From: a virus | Length of the DNA stretch: 22,874 bases | Strand: one strand, 5' to 3' | IMG/VR virus record: IMGVR_UViG_3300033156_001230 | Span: 1 to 22,874 of that record | Shown: positions 1-6,239 of the stretch, piece by piece | How the letters are laid out: the number at the start of each line of letters is the position of its first letter | Numbering within the stretch: position 1 is the stretch's first letter | Notes under the pieces: generated by a model | Told to the model about the DNA's origin: nothing | Database searches by the model: none | The model's input: only the letters and a program-made list of their open reading frames with translations | Translations under genes and position numbers: made by a program

Positions 1-983
1 TCGATCCGCTCAGCCGGCACGGGCTCGGGCACCTCGGCCAGCAGCTTTTCGAGTTGCTCGACCTGCGAAGCGGTGGTGCGGGCCTGCGAGAGTTGCCGGC
101 GGACCTGCTGGCGCCGTTCCCGGGCCACGGCCAACGCCTGTTCCAGCTTCCGCACCTTCTCCTCGAGGTCCGCCTCTTCGGCCTCCAGCGACTCGATCGA
201 CTGGTCGGCCGGAACCTGGGAGCGGAGCGTATCGAGCGTCTGGCGGGCCTTTTGGGCCTGCGCTCGCCGTCGATCCGCCTCGGCGGCCTGCGTCTGAAGT
301 TCCTTCTGGGCGGCCTGCGTCTGAAGTTCCTTCTGGACGACCAACGCCGCCTGCAATTCGGCCTCCGTCTGATCGCGCCGCAGGTCGCGGATCGACTCAT
401 CCACCTCGCCTGCCTCGCGCCGCAGCGAGTCGCCCGCCAGCCGCTCGTTTTCGGCCGCCTTTTCTTGACGCCGCGCCTCCCCCTCCAGCGCCCGCTTCAC
501 CTTGCCGGCCAGGGTGACCGGATCGTCCGAGCGGCCCGGGAGCGCAATCAACTCGCCCAGGTTCGTCCCCTCTGGTAAAATCGCCTCGAACGCCGAGGGG
601 TCGGTGATCCGCGTCCTGTCGGCCGACTCCTCGTCTTTGATGGGCGGCTGGACAAGCTGCGAGATATCCAGCCGGCCCTCCAGGGTGATCACTTCGGCCT
701 CGCCGCTGCGGCGGGTGGACCGCCCGATCGTCAGCCGGGCGCCCATGCCCTCGACCAGGCCGCGCTTGGCGTGGTCCCGGCAGGGCGGCCGGCCGCGTCC
801 GCCCACCAGCGAATCGACCGCGGCCAGGGCGTGCGATTTTCCCGTGCCGTTGCGGCCACGCAAGACCACCACGCCCGCCTCGGGCAGCGGGATCGCCAGC
901 CGCTCGATGGGCCCCACGTTTTCGATGCGGATGGTTTTGGTAGCGGTTGTCGTCTTGGTTTCGTTTTCTGCGTTTGTGGTCAT
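1..983 (-). CDS. SMC/Rad50/RecF-like P-loop ATPase, partial (C-terminus beyond left edge)
   Basis: The protein opens from an ATG at 983 that overlaps the stop of the upstream exonuclease gene (ATGA), with AAGGAG about 8 nt before it. A Walker A motif GRNGTGKS lies at residues 43-50 after a short beta-rich start, the arrangement of the SMC/Rad50/RecF ATPase head. From about residue 163 to the edge it is charged and Gln/Glu/Arg-rich, consistent with a long coiled coil. The C-terminal half with Walker B and signature motif is off the window. ATPases of this build work with nucleases in DNA end processing or recombination, and here the direct neighbour is a DEDD exonuclease. Residues about 216-234 carry a duplicated QKELQTQAA from a 27-bp tandem repeat. 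The family is clear; the exact role is not. Confidence 0.85.
   Translation of the reverse strand, partial: MTTNAENETKTTTATKTIRIENVGPIERLAIPLPEAGVVVLRGRNGTGKSHALAAVDSLVGGRGRPPCRDHAKRGLVEGMGARLTIGRSTRRSGEAEVITLEGRLDISQLVQPPIKDEESADRTRITDPSAFEAILPEGTNLGELIALPGRSDDPVTLAGKVKRALEGEARRQEKAAENERLAGDSLRREAGEVDESIRDLRRDQTEAELQAALVVQKELQTQAAQKELQTQAAEADRRRAQAQKARQTLDTLRSQVPADQSIESLEAEEADLEEKVRKLEQALAVARERRQQVRRQLSQARTTASQVEQLEKLLAEVPEPVPAERI
282..336. repeat. 27-bp perfect tandem duplication (in frame)
   Basis: A 27-bp unit occurs twice with perfect identity (28 matching bases at offset 27). It adds nine residues to the coiled coil of the SMC-like ATPase and does not change the frame. Confidence 0.95.
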
Positions 984-1846
984 GATTGAAACTCCTTGAT
1001 AAGGGCCTCGGTCGTATCCACCGCCGTCGTATCCACCGCCGTGGCCGCCTCGGCCGCCTCCGCCACCGTGGGCGTCGTACCGTTGGGACCGGCGGCCACT
1101 TCCCGCGCGGCCGCTTCGGCCTCGGCGCGGTGCGGATCGGCCGCCTCGCCGACGCTCCGGCCGGTCATCCGCCGAAACAGCGCGCTCTCGGCCAGCACGT
1201 CGGCCACCGCATAGGCCAGGATCTCGCGATAGCGTTCTTGGGCGTAGAGTTCGGGGACCATGGCGCCGCTGACCACCTGCTTGGGGTCGATCAGCCCGCA
1301 GGTCTCCAGCAGTTCGCCCAGGCCGATATACTGGCGATCATCGAGCGTGAATCGCGACCACTCCCGCATGGTGTCATAGACCGGGTGGTCGCGCCATACG
1401 AGACAGGCCGGCAGCGCCACGGCGTGGCGGAGCATGGCCTGGCGGAGCTTGGGCAGGTCGAACTTCAAGACATTGTGCCCGACCAATACGGTGTCGGCGT
1501 CGCAAGAGCCGAGATAGTCGGCCGCCCGCCGCAGCATGGCCGTCTGGTCGGCCAGGCGTTCGGCCGGCACGCCGGGGGCCGCGTCGCCATCGCACGGCAG
1601 CCAGTGCAGCACGCGAAAATCGGCCGCCGTGAGCAAGGTGACGCTGATGATCGGCGCCGTGTCCAATAGCGCCAACCGCTCCTGTTTTTTTTCGTAGGCA
1701 TCAAGAAAACGGCTGCCGATGGTGGCCGGTTTCCATTTCGGGCTGGGCGCCCAGGCCCGCCGCATCCACTCTTCGGCCTCGGTCGGGTCGCCGGCGGTGG
1801 TCTCGATGTCCAGCACCACGTATTCCGGGGGAACGAGCCAGGTCAT
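980..1846 (-). CDS. DEDD-family 3'-5' exonuclease (RNase H-like fold)
   Basis: This 288-residue protein has the three exonuclease motifs in order: ExoI as VLDIETT (D13, E15), ExoII as GHNVLKFDL (D130), and ExoIII as YAVAD (Y212, D216). That makes it a DEDDy type, like the predicted PolB-like 3'-5' exonucleases of phages. Such enzymes degrade DNA from the 3' end with two metal ions. The start at 1846 has a strong AGGAGGTG site. The gene ends in an ATGA overlap with the SMC-like ATPase gene, so the two are probably translated together and may act on the same DNA ends. The C-terminal 50 residues are Ala/Glu/Thr-rich, low in complexity, and include a duplicated AVDTT. Confidence 0.88.
   Translation of the reverse strand: MTWLVPPEYVVLDIETTAGDPTEAEEWMRRAWAPSPKWKPATIGSRFLDAYEKKQERLALLDTAPIISVTLLTAADFRVLHWLPCDGDAAPGVPAERLADQTAMLRRAADYLGSCDADTVLVGHNVLKFDLPKLRQAMLRHAVALPACLVWRDHPVYDTMREWSRFTLDDRQYIGLGELLETCGLIDPKQVVSGAMVPELYAQERYREILAYAVADVLAESALFRRMTGRSVGEAADPHRAEAEAAAREVAAGPNGTTPTVAEAAEAATAVDTTAVDTTEALIKEFQS
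1011..1040. repeat. 15-bp perfect tandem duplication (in frame)
   Basis: Two adjacent identical 15-bp units encode the doubled AVDTT near the C-terminus of the exonuclease. The frame is kept. Confidence 0.95.
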
Positions 1847-1849
1847 GTT

Positions 1850-2297
1850 TCACCTCCTGTAATGCGAGCGTCCGTTGTTGTAGCCGCCATAACCTCGGTC
1901 GTACCCGCCGCGACCGTAGTACGGGTTGCGTGCTTGCAGGTACGGGCCGAAGAGCTGCGCGGCCATGGCGCCGACGGCCTGGAGATTTTGGGCCGCCTCG
2001 GGGCCGAACTCGACCCGCACCGACAGTTCGCGTCCGTCGGGCAAGGGAACGGTCACCGGCACATTCACGCCGGTCGGCTGCGGAACCGCGGCCATCGATT
2101 GCATGGCCGGTCGGCTGCGGAACCGCGGCCATCGATTGCATGGCCGGCGGGGCCATCGGCTGCAACGGCGACGGAAGTCCCATCGCCGCCTGGCCCACGG
2201 CCACGCTCTGCGGCGCGGGCTGTTGGGCCTGGGTCTGCTGACGGACCTGATCGGCGATCAGCTTCGTCAGTTGCTCTAGTGTACTGTTGTCACTCAT
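1850..2297 (-). pseudogene. Small Gln/Pro-rich, Gly/Tyr-tailed protein gene, frameshifted by a 37-bp tandem duplication
   Basis: The start at 2297 has AAGGAG 8 nt upstream and opens with MSDNSTLEQLTKLIADQV. The reading frame is lost inside a perfect 37-bp tandem duplication (2071-2144). The second half stays open in another frame, with a beta-rich PLPDGRELSVRVEFG stretch, an Ala-rich helix, and a Gly/Tyr/Arg tail ending at 1850 just before the exonuclease start. Removing one 37-bp copy leaves exactly 137 codons, one continuous 136-residue protein. The family is unknown. It sits between a small upstream gene and the exonuclease in the early region. As it stands, the full product would need a rare frameshift, or an internal ATG at 2104 could give the C-terminal half alone (84 residues). 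Confidence 0.8.
2071..2144. repeat. 37-bp perfect tandem duplication (frame-breaking)
   Basis: The units are 2071-2107 and 2108-2144; identity at offset 37 extends over 42 bases (2069-2110). Because 37 is not a multiple of three, the host gene is frameshifted. Both copies encode the same AMQSMAAVPQPTG segment, each in a different frame. Confidence 0.97.
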
Positions 2298-2388
2298 CGA
2301 AAGGGCTCCTTGTCGGCGCCGCCCGGGGAGCCCGAACCGGGCGACACCCGCTGCAAGTCAGGCCGTAACGGGCTCCGGCCGGGGAATC

Positions 2389-2580
2389 TCATTCGTTTCG
2401 TGCGAAGCGGAGGGCCGAATAGCGGTGCCTGACAATTCGCTCCTCACCGCTTTTCAGCGTCGTGTGGCACCAAAAATGCGGCCACTCGATCCTCATGATC
2501 TGGCATGGACGGCACACCGTGCCGAATGCGGCTCGCACCTTATCGCCTACATTCAATCGGTGAGCTTCTTTGGCGGTCAT
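2389..2580 (-). CDS. Small basic protein of unknown function, 63 aa
   Basis: This is a short ORF from an ATG at 2580. It overlaps the last 41 bases of the upstream winged-helix gene, suggesting coupled translation. It has a beta-rich look (HRLNVGDKVRAAFGTVCRPC), one CRPC pair, and basic/aromatic residues. The GDKVRA phrase is typical of small SH3-like barrels, but I do not recognise the family. It lies in the same direction as its neighbours. A 91-bp gap before the next gene holds a CGCCCGG/CCGGGCG hairpin (about 2321-2345) with no U-tract. It may be real or a chance ORF. Confidence 0.55.
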   Translation of the reverse strand: MTAKEAHRLNVGDKVRAAFGTVCRPCQIMRIEWPHFWCHTTLKSGEERIVRHRYSALRFARNE

Positions 2581-3025
2581 AAGGCATTCGTCGCCCGGTC
2601 GTGGCGATCTCCCAAAAGCCGTCTTCGTTCTTCTTGAACCAGTCGCTTCGACCGCAGCAGACGGCCACCGCTTGGACCGTCGATCCGATCGCGTCGGCGA
2701 TCTCCGCAGACGTGGCCGCCCGCCCGGACAATGCAGCCAGGTAATCGTAGATGCGCTCCTTGAGGCTCTTTCCGTCTAACCCGTCGGACCTCTTCGAGTT
2801 CTGTTTTGCCGGCGCGCGGCAATTGAGCTCCCCGGCTCGGATCGCCCGGATTTTTTCCAGCGTCATCAGCGACCGCAATTCCTGCTGTGCAGCGGCCACG
2901 CGTTGTTTGGCCTGCTCGATCTCCTGCGCCAGCCACTCCTTGGCCCCGGCCCCATCGAGGGTGACTAATAGCTCGGCCGGCGACATGCCGTCGGTCGTCG
3001 CGTCGTTCCGTTTCGCTTTGGCCAT
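2540..3025 (-). CDS. Winged-helix DNA-binding-like protein with N-terminal coiled coil, 161 aa
   Basis: I chose the start at 3025 because GGAAGGA lies just upstream and the ATG overlaps the stop of a small ORF (TGATG). The residues upstream in this frame read as another gene's shadow. Residues 20-60 are Gln/Glu/Ala-rich and probably helical. Residues about 85-140 (KSLKERIYDYLAAL, then TSAEIADAIG, then DGFWEIA) fit a winged helix: an HTH followed by a beta wing. This suggests a transcription regulator or DNA-binding accessory protein of the early region. The C-terminal tail overlaps the next gene. The specific family is unknown. Confidence 0.75.
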   Translation of the reverse strand: MAKAKRNDATTDGMSPAELLVTLDGAGAKEWLAQEIEQAKQRVAAAQQELRSLMTLEKIRAIRAGELNCRAPAKQNSKRSDGLDGKSLKERIYDYLAALSGRAATSAEIADAIGSTVQAVAVCCGRSDWFKKNEDGFWEIATTGRRMPYDRQRSSPIECRR

Positions 3026-3153
3026 CAGTCCTTCCTTTCTTTCGAGAAAATCTTGCCCGGGCCGGCCGCGGAGTCCTCGCGTTTCCGCTTGGGCGTCATG
3101 CCGACCGGCCCGGGCTTCCACCGGGGGGCAGGTGCGTCACCCGTCACGTTCAC
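3025..3153 (-). CDS. Short basic proline-rich ORF, 42 aa
   Basis: This is a GTG-initiated ORF with GGGAG four bases before the start. It has a basic, proline-rich sequence (PAPRWKPGPVGM, then TPKRKRED). Its stop overlaps the ATG of the winged-helix gene as TGATG, the kind of junction used for coupled translation. It begins only about 12 bases after the U-tract of the integrase terminator. GTG at 3147 and ATG at 3099 are alternative starts. No known family. Support comes from the ribosome site and the stop/start overlap, not from homology. Confidence 0.45.
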   Translation of the reverse strand: MNVTGDAPAPRWKPGPVGMTPKRKREDSAAGPGKIFSKERKD

Positions 3154-3164
3154 AGTACTCCCAC

Positions 3165-3193
3165 AAAAAAAGCCCCGCCGACCTGCTCGGGGC
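3165..3193 (-). terminator. Rho-independent terminator after the integrase gene
   Basis: On the minus strand GCCCCG (3193-3188) pairs with CGGGGC (3177-3172) across a 10-nt loop and is followed by seven U residues. It lies 33 bp after the integrase stop and directly before the short ORF at 3153. Confidence 0.85.
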
Positions 3194-3225
3194 ACACTGC
3201 ACTTGCCCTGTAACGGCGGGATAGA

Positions 3226-4137
3226 TCAATCCTGCCACGGCCGCGGCAACACCTCGGCCAGCGACGGCCCCGGGGCGACAAGCGGATTGACGTAGCTCTT
3301 CCGCGCCACCGCCGGCGAATGACCAACCGCGGCGGCGGCCCATCCAATCCCGCGAGCCGCCGCCGCGTAGGACTCGGCCGTGCGTCTGAGCGCGTGGAAT
3401 TTGTGCCGCCGGTCGTCCGGTAGGCCCGCGTCTCGCAGAATCTCTCCGAACTCGACCCAGATCTGTCGGTGGCGGTACGGATACGGCACAAGCCGTTTCC
3501 GCGATGGAGGCACGGTGCGGCGGATCAGATCGATCGTCTCGGAGTGAAGCCGGTAGAGCCGGTCGCAGCGCCGGCCCTTGGTGTTTTCGGCCGGTACGTG
3601 CCAAGTGCGGCGCTGAAGATCGACTTCTTCGAGTTTGGCCTTCAAAACTTCCCCGATTCGGCAGCCCGTGTCCCAGATCAGCAGCACGATCAGCCGCCAG
3701 TACATCCGCGTCGGCACGTGTTCCCAACGTCCGGTCTGCCGATCGCAGGCGGCCAGAATCCGCGCCACCTCGTCCAGACTCCAGGCGACCGGCAGCCGCG
3801 TCGGCTCCCGCAGGCAGGGCACTTCCGGCGGGGGCTCGATCAGCTCCGCTGCTGCGGCGTGTCGCCAGAGCGTGAGGATTGCCCGCCGCTTGCTGTTGAC
3901 CGTGGCCGAACGCGGTGGCGGTCCATCGCGCAGCCACCGCATCCACTCGATCACCGTTTTCCGCTGTAGGTCTGTCAGCCGGACTGAGGCCCCCGCAAAC
4001 CGGTCCAACAGCCGCACCGAGACGGCGAGTTGCTGGGCCGTCAACTTGGACAGATCGAGCCGTTGGTCGATGTAATGGTCGAGATACGCTTGCAGTGAGG
4101 TGGTGGGCCGAGGAAGCGGATTCGCACAGACAATCAT
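3226..4137 (-). CDS. int: Tyrosine-type site-specific integrase, 303 aa
   Basis: The catalytic set of phage integrases is complete: R160 in TGCRIGEVL, K187 in NTKGR, H248-A-L-R251 in KFHALRRT, H273 in VGHS and the nucleophile Y282 in KSYVNP. The N-terminal 100 residues form a helical SAM-like core-binding domain (starting about TSLQAYLDHYIDQRL). There is no separate arm-binding domain, so it is of the shorter, XerC-like build. The start at 4137 has GAGG 7 nt upstream. It lies between two strong terminators and next to an excisionase-like gene and a tRNA-like attachment segment. It should carry out integration and excision of this element. Confidence 0.95.
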   Translation of the reverse strand: MIVCANPLPRPTTSLQAYLDHYIDQRLDLSKLTAQQLAVSVRLLDRFAGASVRLTDLQRKTVIEWMRWLRDGPPPRSATVNSKRRAILTLWRHAAAAELIEPPPEVPCLREPTRLPVAWSLDEVARILAACDRQTGRWEHVPTRMYWRLIVLLIWDTGCRIGEVLKAKLEEVDLQRRTWHVPAENTKGRRCDRLYRLHSETIDLIRRTVPPSRKRLVPYPYRHRQIWVEFGEILRDAGLPDDRRHKFHALRRTAESYAAAARGIGWAAAAVGHSPAVARKSYVNPLVAPGPSLAEVLPRPWQD

Positions 4138-4266
4138 GATGCAGCCTCAGGAGTTCGCGTCGGGCCGCATCGAGCATCCATTGGGGCATCGGCGGCCCGC
4201 AGAATCGACCGCCTCTTCCGTGGCTGAAGCCTAGGATAGTTAGATCAGATAGGAGTTTGCGCCCAC

Positions 4267-4323
4267 AAAAAACCCCCGCCCGGACGGCCTGGTGCGTTGC
4301 CACTTGGCGGTCCGGGACGGGGG
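4267..4323 (-). terminator. Strong rho-independent terminator between xis-like gene and integrase
   Basis: On the minus strand CCCCCGTCCCGGACCGCC pairs with GGCCGTCCGGGCGGGGG across a roughly 16-nt loop, followed by UUUUUU. It would stop transcripts from the excisionase-like gene, so the integrase needs its own promoter or antitermination. The gene-free stretch 4138-4578 otherwise holds only the palindrome at 4526. Confidence 0.88.
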
Positions 4324-4525
4324 AATGTTCGATTTCCGCGCACAAGCGATCTGTGACAACGCGATCGGCCATGGCATGATCCGCTACTGCCAGGCTGCAC
4401 CCAGCAGACAACCCCAGAGGGGGGCCTGAGAGGTGCTGTGTGGTTTGGAACTACTCGGCGATCAGCCTTCCCCGCCACCGCCTTCAGCGTGTGTCAACGG
4501 TCATCAGCCGACCGACACCATTATC

Positions 4526-4541
4526 CTAACGACATCGTTAG
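4526..4541. promoter_or_regulatory. Palindromic operator-like site CTAACGA-CA-TCGTTAG
   Basis: This is a perfect 7-bp inverted repeat with a 2-bp centre just downstream of the excisionase-like gene. The half site ATCGTTAG with a following AT-rich TTGCAA recurs upstream of the same gene (4812-4828). The two sites therefore flank the gene, as expected for a small DNA-binding protein acting on its own locus. Confidence 0.55.
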
Positions 4542-4578
4542 AATCTTGCAACCCCATTTCGGAAGAAATCGAAGGAAA

Positions 4579-4794
4579 TCATTCCGGTTTCTTTGGCGGT
4601 CTGCCGGGGCCGCGCCGTCGGGACTGATAATCTTGGACGGCCACAATAGGGATCGCCCATTGGTGTTCGCCCAGCTTGTGACCCCCAAGATGGCCGGACA
4701 GAAGCAATTGGCGAACGCGACCATCGGTCACTCCGAGCATGTGTGCCGCTTCTGGAACCGAAACAAACTGGAAATTGGCGTCCACGATTGACAT
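4579..4794 (-). CDS. Small HTH protein, excisionase/MerR-like, 71 aa
   Basis: Residues 10-55 match the pattern of helix_turn_helix_17/excisionase proteins: VSVPEAAHMLGVTDGRVRQL gives the HTH, followed by a wing-like GHKLGEHQWAIPIVAVQDY. The tail RRRGPGRPPKKPE contains an AT-hook-like RGPGRPP that can bind the minor groove. Together with the neighbouring integrase this suggests a recombination directionality factor or small repressor. A TATAAT box ends only six bases before the ATG, so the mRNA may be leaderless; no good ribosome site fits the space. Repressor versus excisionase cannot be settled from sequence alone. Confidence 0.8.
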   Translation of the reverse strand: MSIVDANFQFVSVPEAAHMLGVTDGRVRQLLLSGHLGGHKLGEHQWAIPIVAVQDYQSRRRGPGRPPKKPE

Positions 4795-4800
4795 GCCTCT

Positions 4801-4828
4801 ATTATACTGGTATCGTTAGGATTTGCAA
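4801..4828 (-). promoter_or_regulatory. Promoter of the xis-like gene with operator half-site in the spacer
   Basis: A perfect -10 box TATAAT (4806-4801) lies 16 nt from TTGCAA (4828-4823). The spacer holds TCGTTAG (plus-strand 4813-4819), the same half-site as in the 4526 palindrome. The expected start of transcription falls at or one base before the ATG at 4794. Confidence 0.65.
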
Positions 4829-4903
4829 TCGAGAAAGCCGGGGTGGTTCCACGCCTACACAGCACGCGCCGGGCCCTTACGGGTGACCGCCACCCCGGCA
4901 AAG

Positions 4904-4955
4904 TGGGCGATACTGGACTCGAACCAGTGACCCCTAGCTTGTCGAGCTAGTGCTC
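4904..4955 (-). other. tRNA-Val(GAC)-like 3' segment, probable phage attachment core
   Basis: On the minus strand the piece reads as the 3' two thirds of a tRNA. It has the end of a D-stem (GAGC), an anticodon stem CTAGC/GCTAG, the loop TCGACAA with GAC at the anticodon positions, a variable GGGTC, a T-arm ACTGG-TTCGAGT-CCAGT, and the acceptor strand ATCGCCC plus discriminator A. No matching 5' acceptor (GGGCGAT) is found upstream, and position 33 is C instead of the invariant U. It is therefore not a normal tRNA gene. Phages that integrate into tRNA 3' ends carry exactly such a copy in attP, beside int. A weak D-arm-like stem (GCTCGC/GCGAGC) extends to about 4981. Confidence 0.6.
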
Positions 4956-4994
4956 GCGGGTAACCTCTTCGGGGGGCGAGCAAGCGCCACGCGG

Positions 4995-5022
4995 TTTGTG
5001 GCATTGCCACACTATTTGTGGC
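4995..5022. repeat. Paired TTTGTGGC direct repeats with an inverted GCCACA between
   Basis: TTTGTGGC occurs at 4995-5002 and 5015-5022. The first copy also forms a TGTGGCA/TGCCACA-type inverted repeat with the bases in between. Short repeated sites beside an att core are often integrase or excisionase arm sites. The gene-free stretch 4829-5178 shows only this and the tRNA-like segment. Confidence 0.35.
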
Positions 5023-5178
5023 GGCTTGGGTGATTTCCCCTACACCTGATCGGGCCGTGACGGATTCCGTCCTACCGGCGGCAAGAAATGCTTGACAAGC
5101 GTTTCGGCCCGGTGTTTCTTGACGTTCAAAATCGGTCCGTACTCGTTCAACCAACCTCAAATCCAGGGAGATGAGACG

Positions 5179-5838
5179 ATGCGATTGAGCTTTGTGATGG
5201 CGATGTTGCTTGGGTTGTCCGTGCAGGTGGGGATTGCCGCCGAACCGACCTTTCGTTCGCTGGCGGCCCGTACGGCGCTGGCGGCCCGTACGGCTTATCG
5301 CCAGTACCAGCAAGACCTCGCCAAAGCGGAAGCCACTTACCGCGCAAGCGTCAAGAAACTAGATGCCGCTTATGGCGCCGCACTCCAGCGGGTGCAAAAA
5401 CAGTACTGTGACGCCTTAATCAAGGCAAAAAACGAGGCCATGGACGCCCATGACCTAAACGACGCCAACGCGATACAGCAGGCAATCACTGCACTGGAGC
5501 CGAGTCTTTTGCGAACAATGCAATCGGTCGTTATTACGTCGCCTCGCAACAAATTGCGGCGACGGCTTATCGGAACAACGTGGCGACAACGGGGTACGGA
5601 GAGCACCAAGAATGACGTGCAGTTTCTCGCCGACGGCAAGACCAACGCGGGCGGCAATTGGGCTGTGATCGACGCCAACACTATTGTTGTCGGGCGGATT
5701 GCGCCGTCCAAACGGGTGTATGATGGAACGACATACCTTGCGCTGTGGACGTTTTCACGCAATGACAGGGCCGAGATCAGACCCTATGTAGCATATTCAT
5801 ATTCGCAGACCTTCGCTTGGGAACTTGTGCAGCCGTAG
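5179..5838 (+). CDS. Secreted planctomycete-type protein with helical hairpin and beta domain, 219 aa
   Basis: I chose the start at 5179 because GGGAG lies upstream and the first 20 residues form a signal peptide (MRLSFVMAMLLGLSVQVG, cut after AA). Residues about 30-115 are Ala/Lys-rich helices ending in HDLNDANAIQQAITALE, a phrase very like the D-LDEAN-I--AI--LE motif of many planctomycete secreted proteins. Residues about 135-219 form a beta-rich domain with TTWRQRG, ending in FAWELVQP. It runs opposite to all phage genes and lies next to the attachment segment, so it looks like a host-derived passenger gene. An 18-bp tandem duplication doubles ALAART after the signal peptide. The function is unknown. 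Confidence 0.8.
   Translation: MRLSFVMAMLLGLSVQVGIAAEPTFRSLAARTALAARTAYRQYQQDLAKAEATYRASVKKLDAAYGAALQRVQKQYCDALIKAKNEAMDAHDLNDANAIQQAITALEPSLLRTMQSVVITSPRNKLRRRLIGTTWRQRGTESTKNDVQFLADGKTNAGGNWAVIDANTIVVGRIAPSKRVYDGTTYLALWTFSRNDRAEIRPYVAYSYSQTFAWELVQP
5260..5295. repeat. 18-bp tandem duplication (in frame)
   Basis: The two adjacent units differ only in the last base and encode ALAART twice just after the signal peptide of the secreted protein. Confidence 0.92.
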
Positions 5839-5862
5839 CCTGGACCCGCCCGATGGCGGGGG

Positions 5863-5891
5863 TTGCGCCTCGATTCGGACAAGAGTAGAAT
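5863..5891 (+). promoter_or_regulatory. Possible promoter for the 5943 gene
   Basis: TTGCGC (5863-5868) and TAGAAT (5886-5891) are separated by 17 nt, with the expected transcription start near 5898, about 45 nt before the chosen ATG. A GC-rich hairpin at 5844-5863 without a U-tract lies directly upstream and could end the previous transcript. Confidence 0.35.
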
Positions 5892-5942
5892 CCCGTGGAT
5901 TTTGGCCCGCGTTTCTTGAATTCCACGGAGAACCACGACATC

Positions 5943-6239
5943 ATGACCGTTCTTGAAATGACTCAGCAGGACTTCTATAGGGAGTTCCTCATGGCTCGCA
6001 AGAATTTCAAGCCGCAAGAGTTCGGTGTCGATCTACCGAAAGACGAGTTCGTTGACCAGATGGTGAACGACTTCAGTTCGATCTATCGAGCCAATTGGAC
6101 GATCGACGAACTTCTGCTTCATCCGCGTGAAGCGGCTCGCTTCTGTGATGATGTCCGCAGACTCCACGGCTATTACGACGTGCCGGACGATATCATTCTG
6201 CGATCGATTCTCAATCGCAGGAAAAGCCCTCTTGGTTAG
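5943..6239 (+). CDS. Conserved-looking hypothetical protein, 98 aa
   Basis: I preferred the ATG at 5943, with GGAG upstream, over a GTG at 5895 in the same frame; ATG 5958 is also possible. The protein is acidic and helical, with ELLLHPREAARFCDDVRR, then YYDVPDDIILRSILNRRK at the end. I recall similar short proteins in planctomycete genomes but cannot name a family. It lies in the same direction as the secreted-protein gene and converges with the phage glycosyltransferase, sharing three stop-codon bases (TTAG at 6236-6239). It probably belongs to the same inserted non-phage pair. Confidence 0.7.
   Translation: MTVLEMTQQDFYREFLMARKNFKPQEFGVDLPKDEFVDQMVNDFSSIYRANWTIDELLLHPREAARFCDDVRRLHGYYDVPDDIILRSILNRRKSPLG

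Noticed and set aside
2321-2345. Terminator or tRNA T-arm in the gap before the 2297 gene
   Set aside because: The CGCCCGG/CCGGGCG hairpin has no U-tract, and the surrounding bases do not form a tRNA.
3137-4411. 424-residue minus-strand ORF over the integrase
   Set aside because: It lies in another frame over the integrase, which has a complete catalytic set. It is Arg/Ala/Pro-rich like a frame shadow and crosses a strong terminator hairpin. Its MPQWMLDAARRELLRLHH part just before int looks protein-like but has no stop that would make it a short gene.
4245-4478. 77-residue minus-strand ORF
   Set aside because: It has no ribosome site, biased composition, and contains the terminator stem.
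4904-4981. Functional tRNA gene
   Set aside because: The 5' acceptor strand does not pair with the 3' strand, position 33 is C, and the D-loop is too long. A 3' tRNA copy as an att site fits better.
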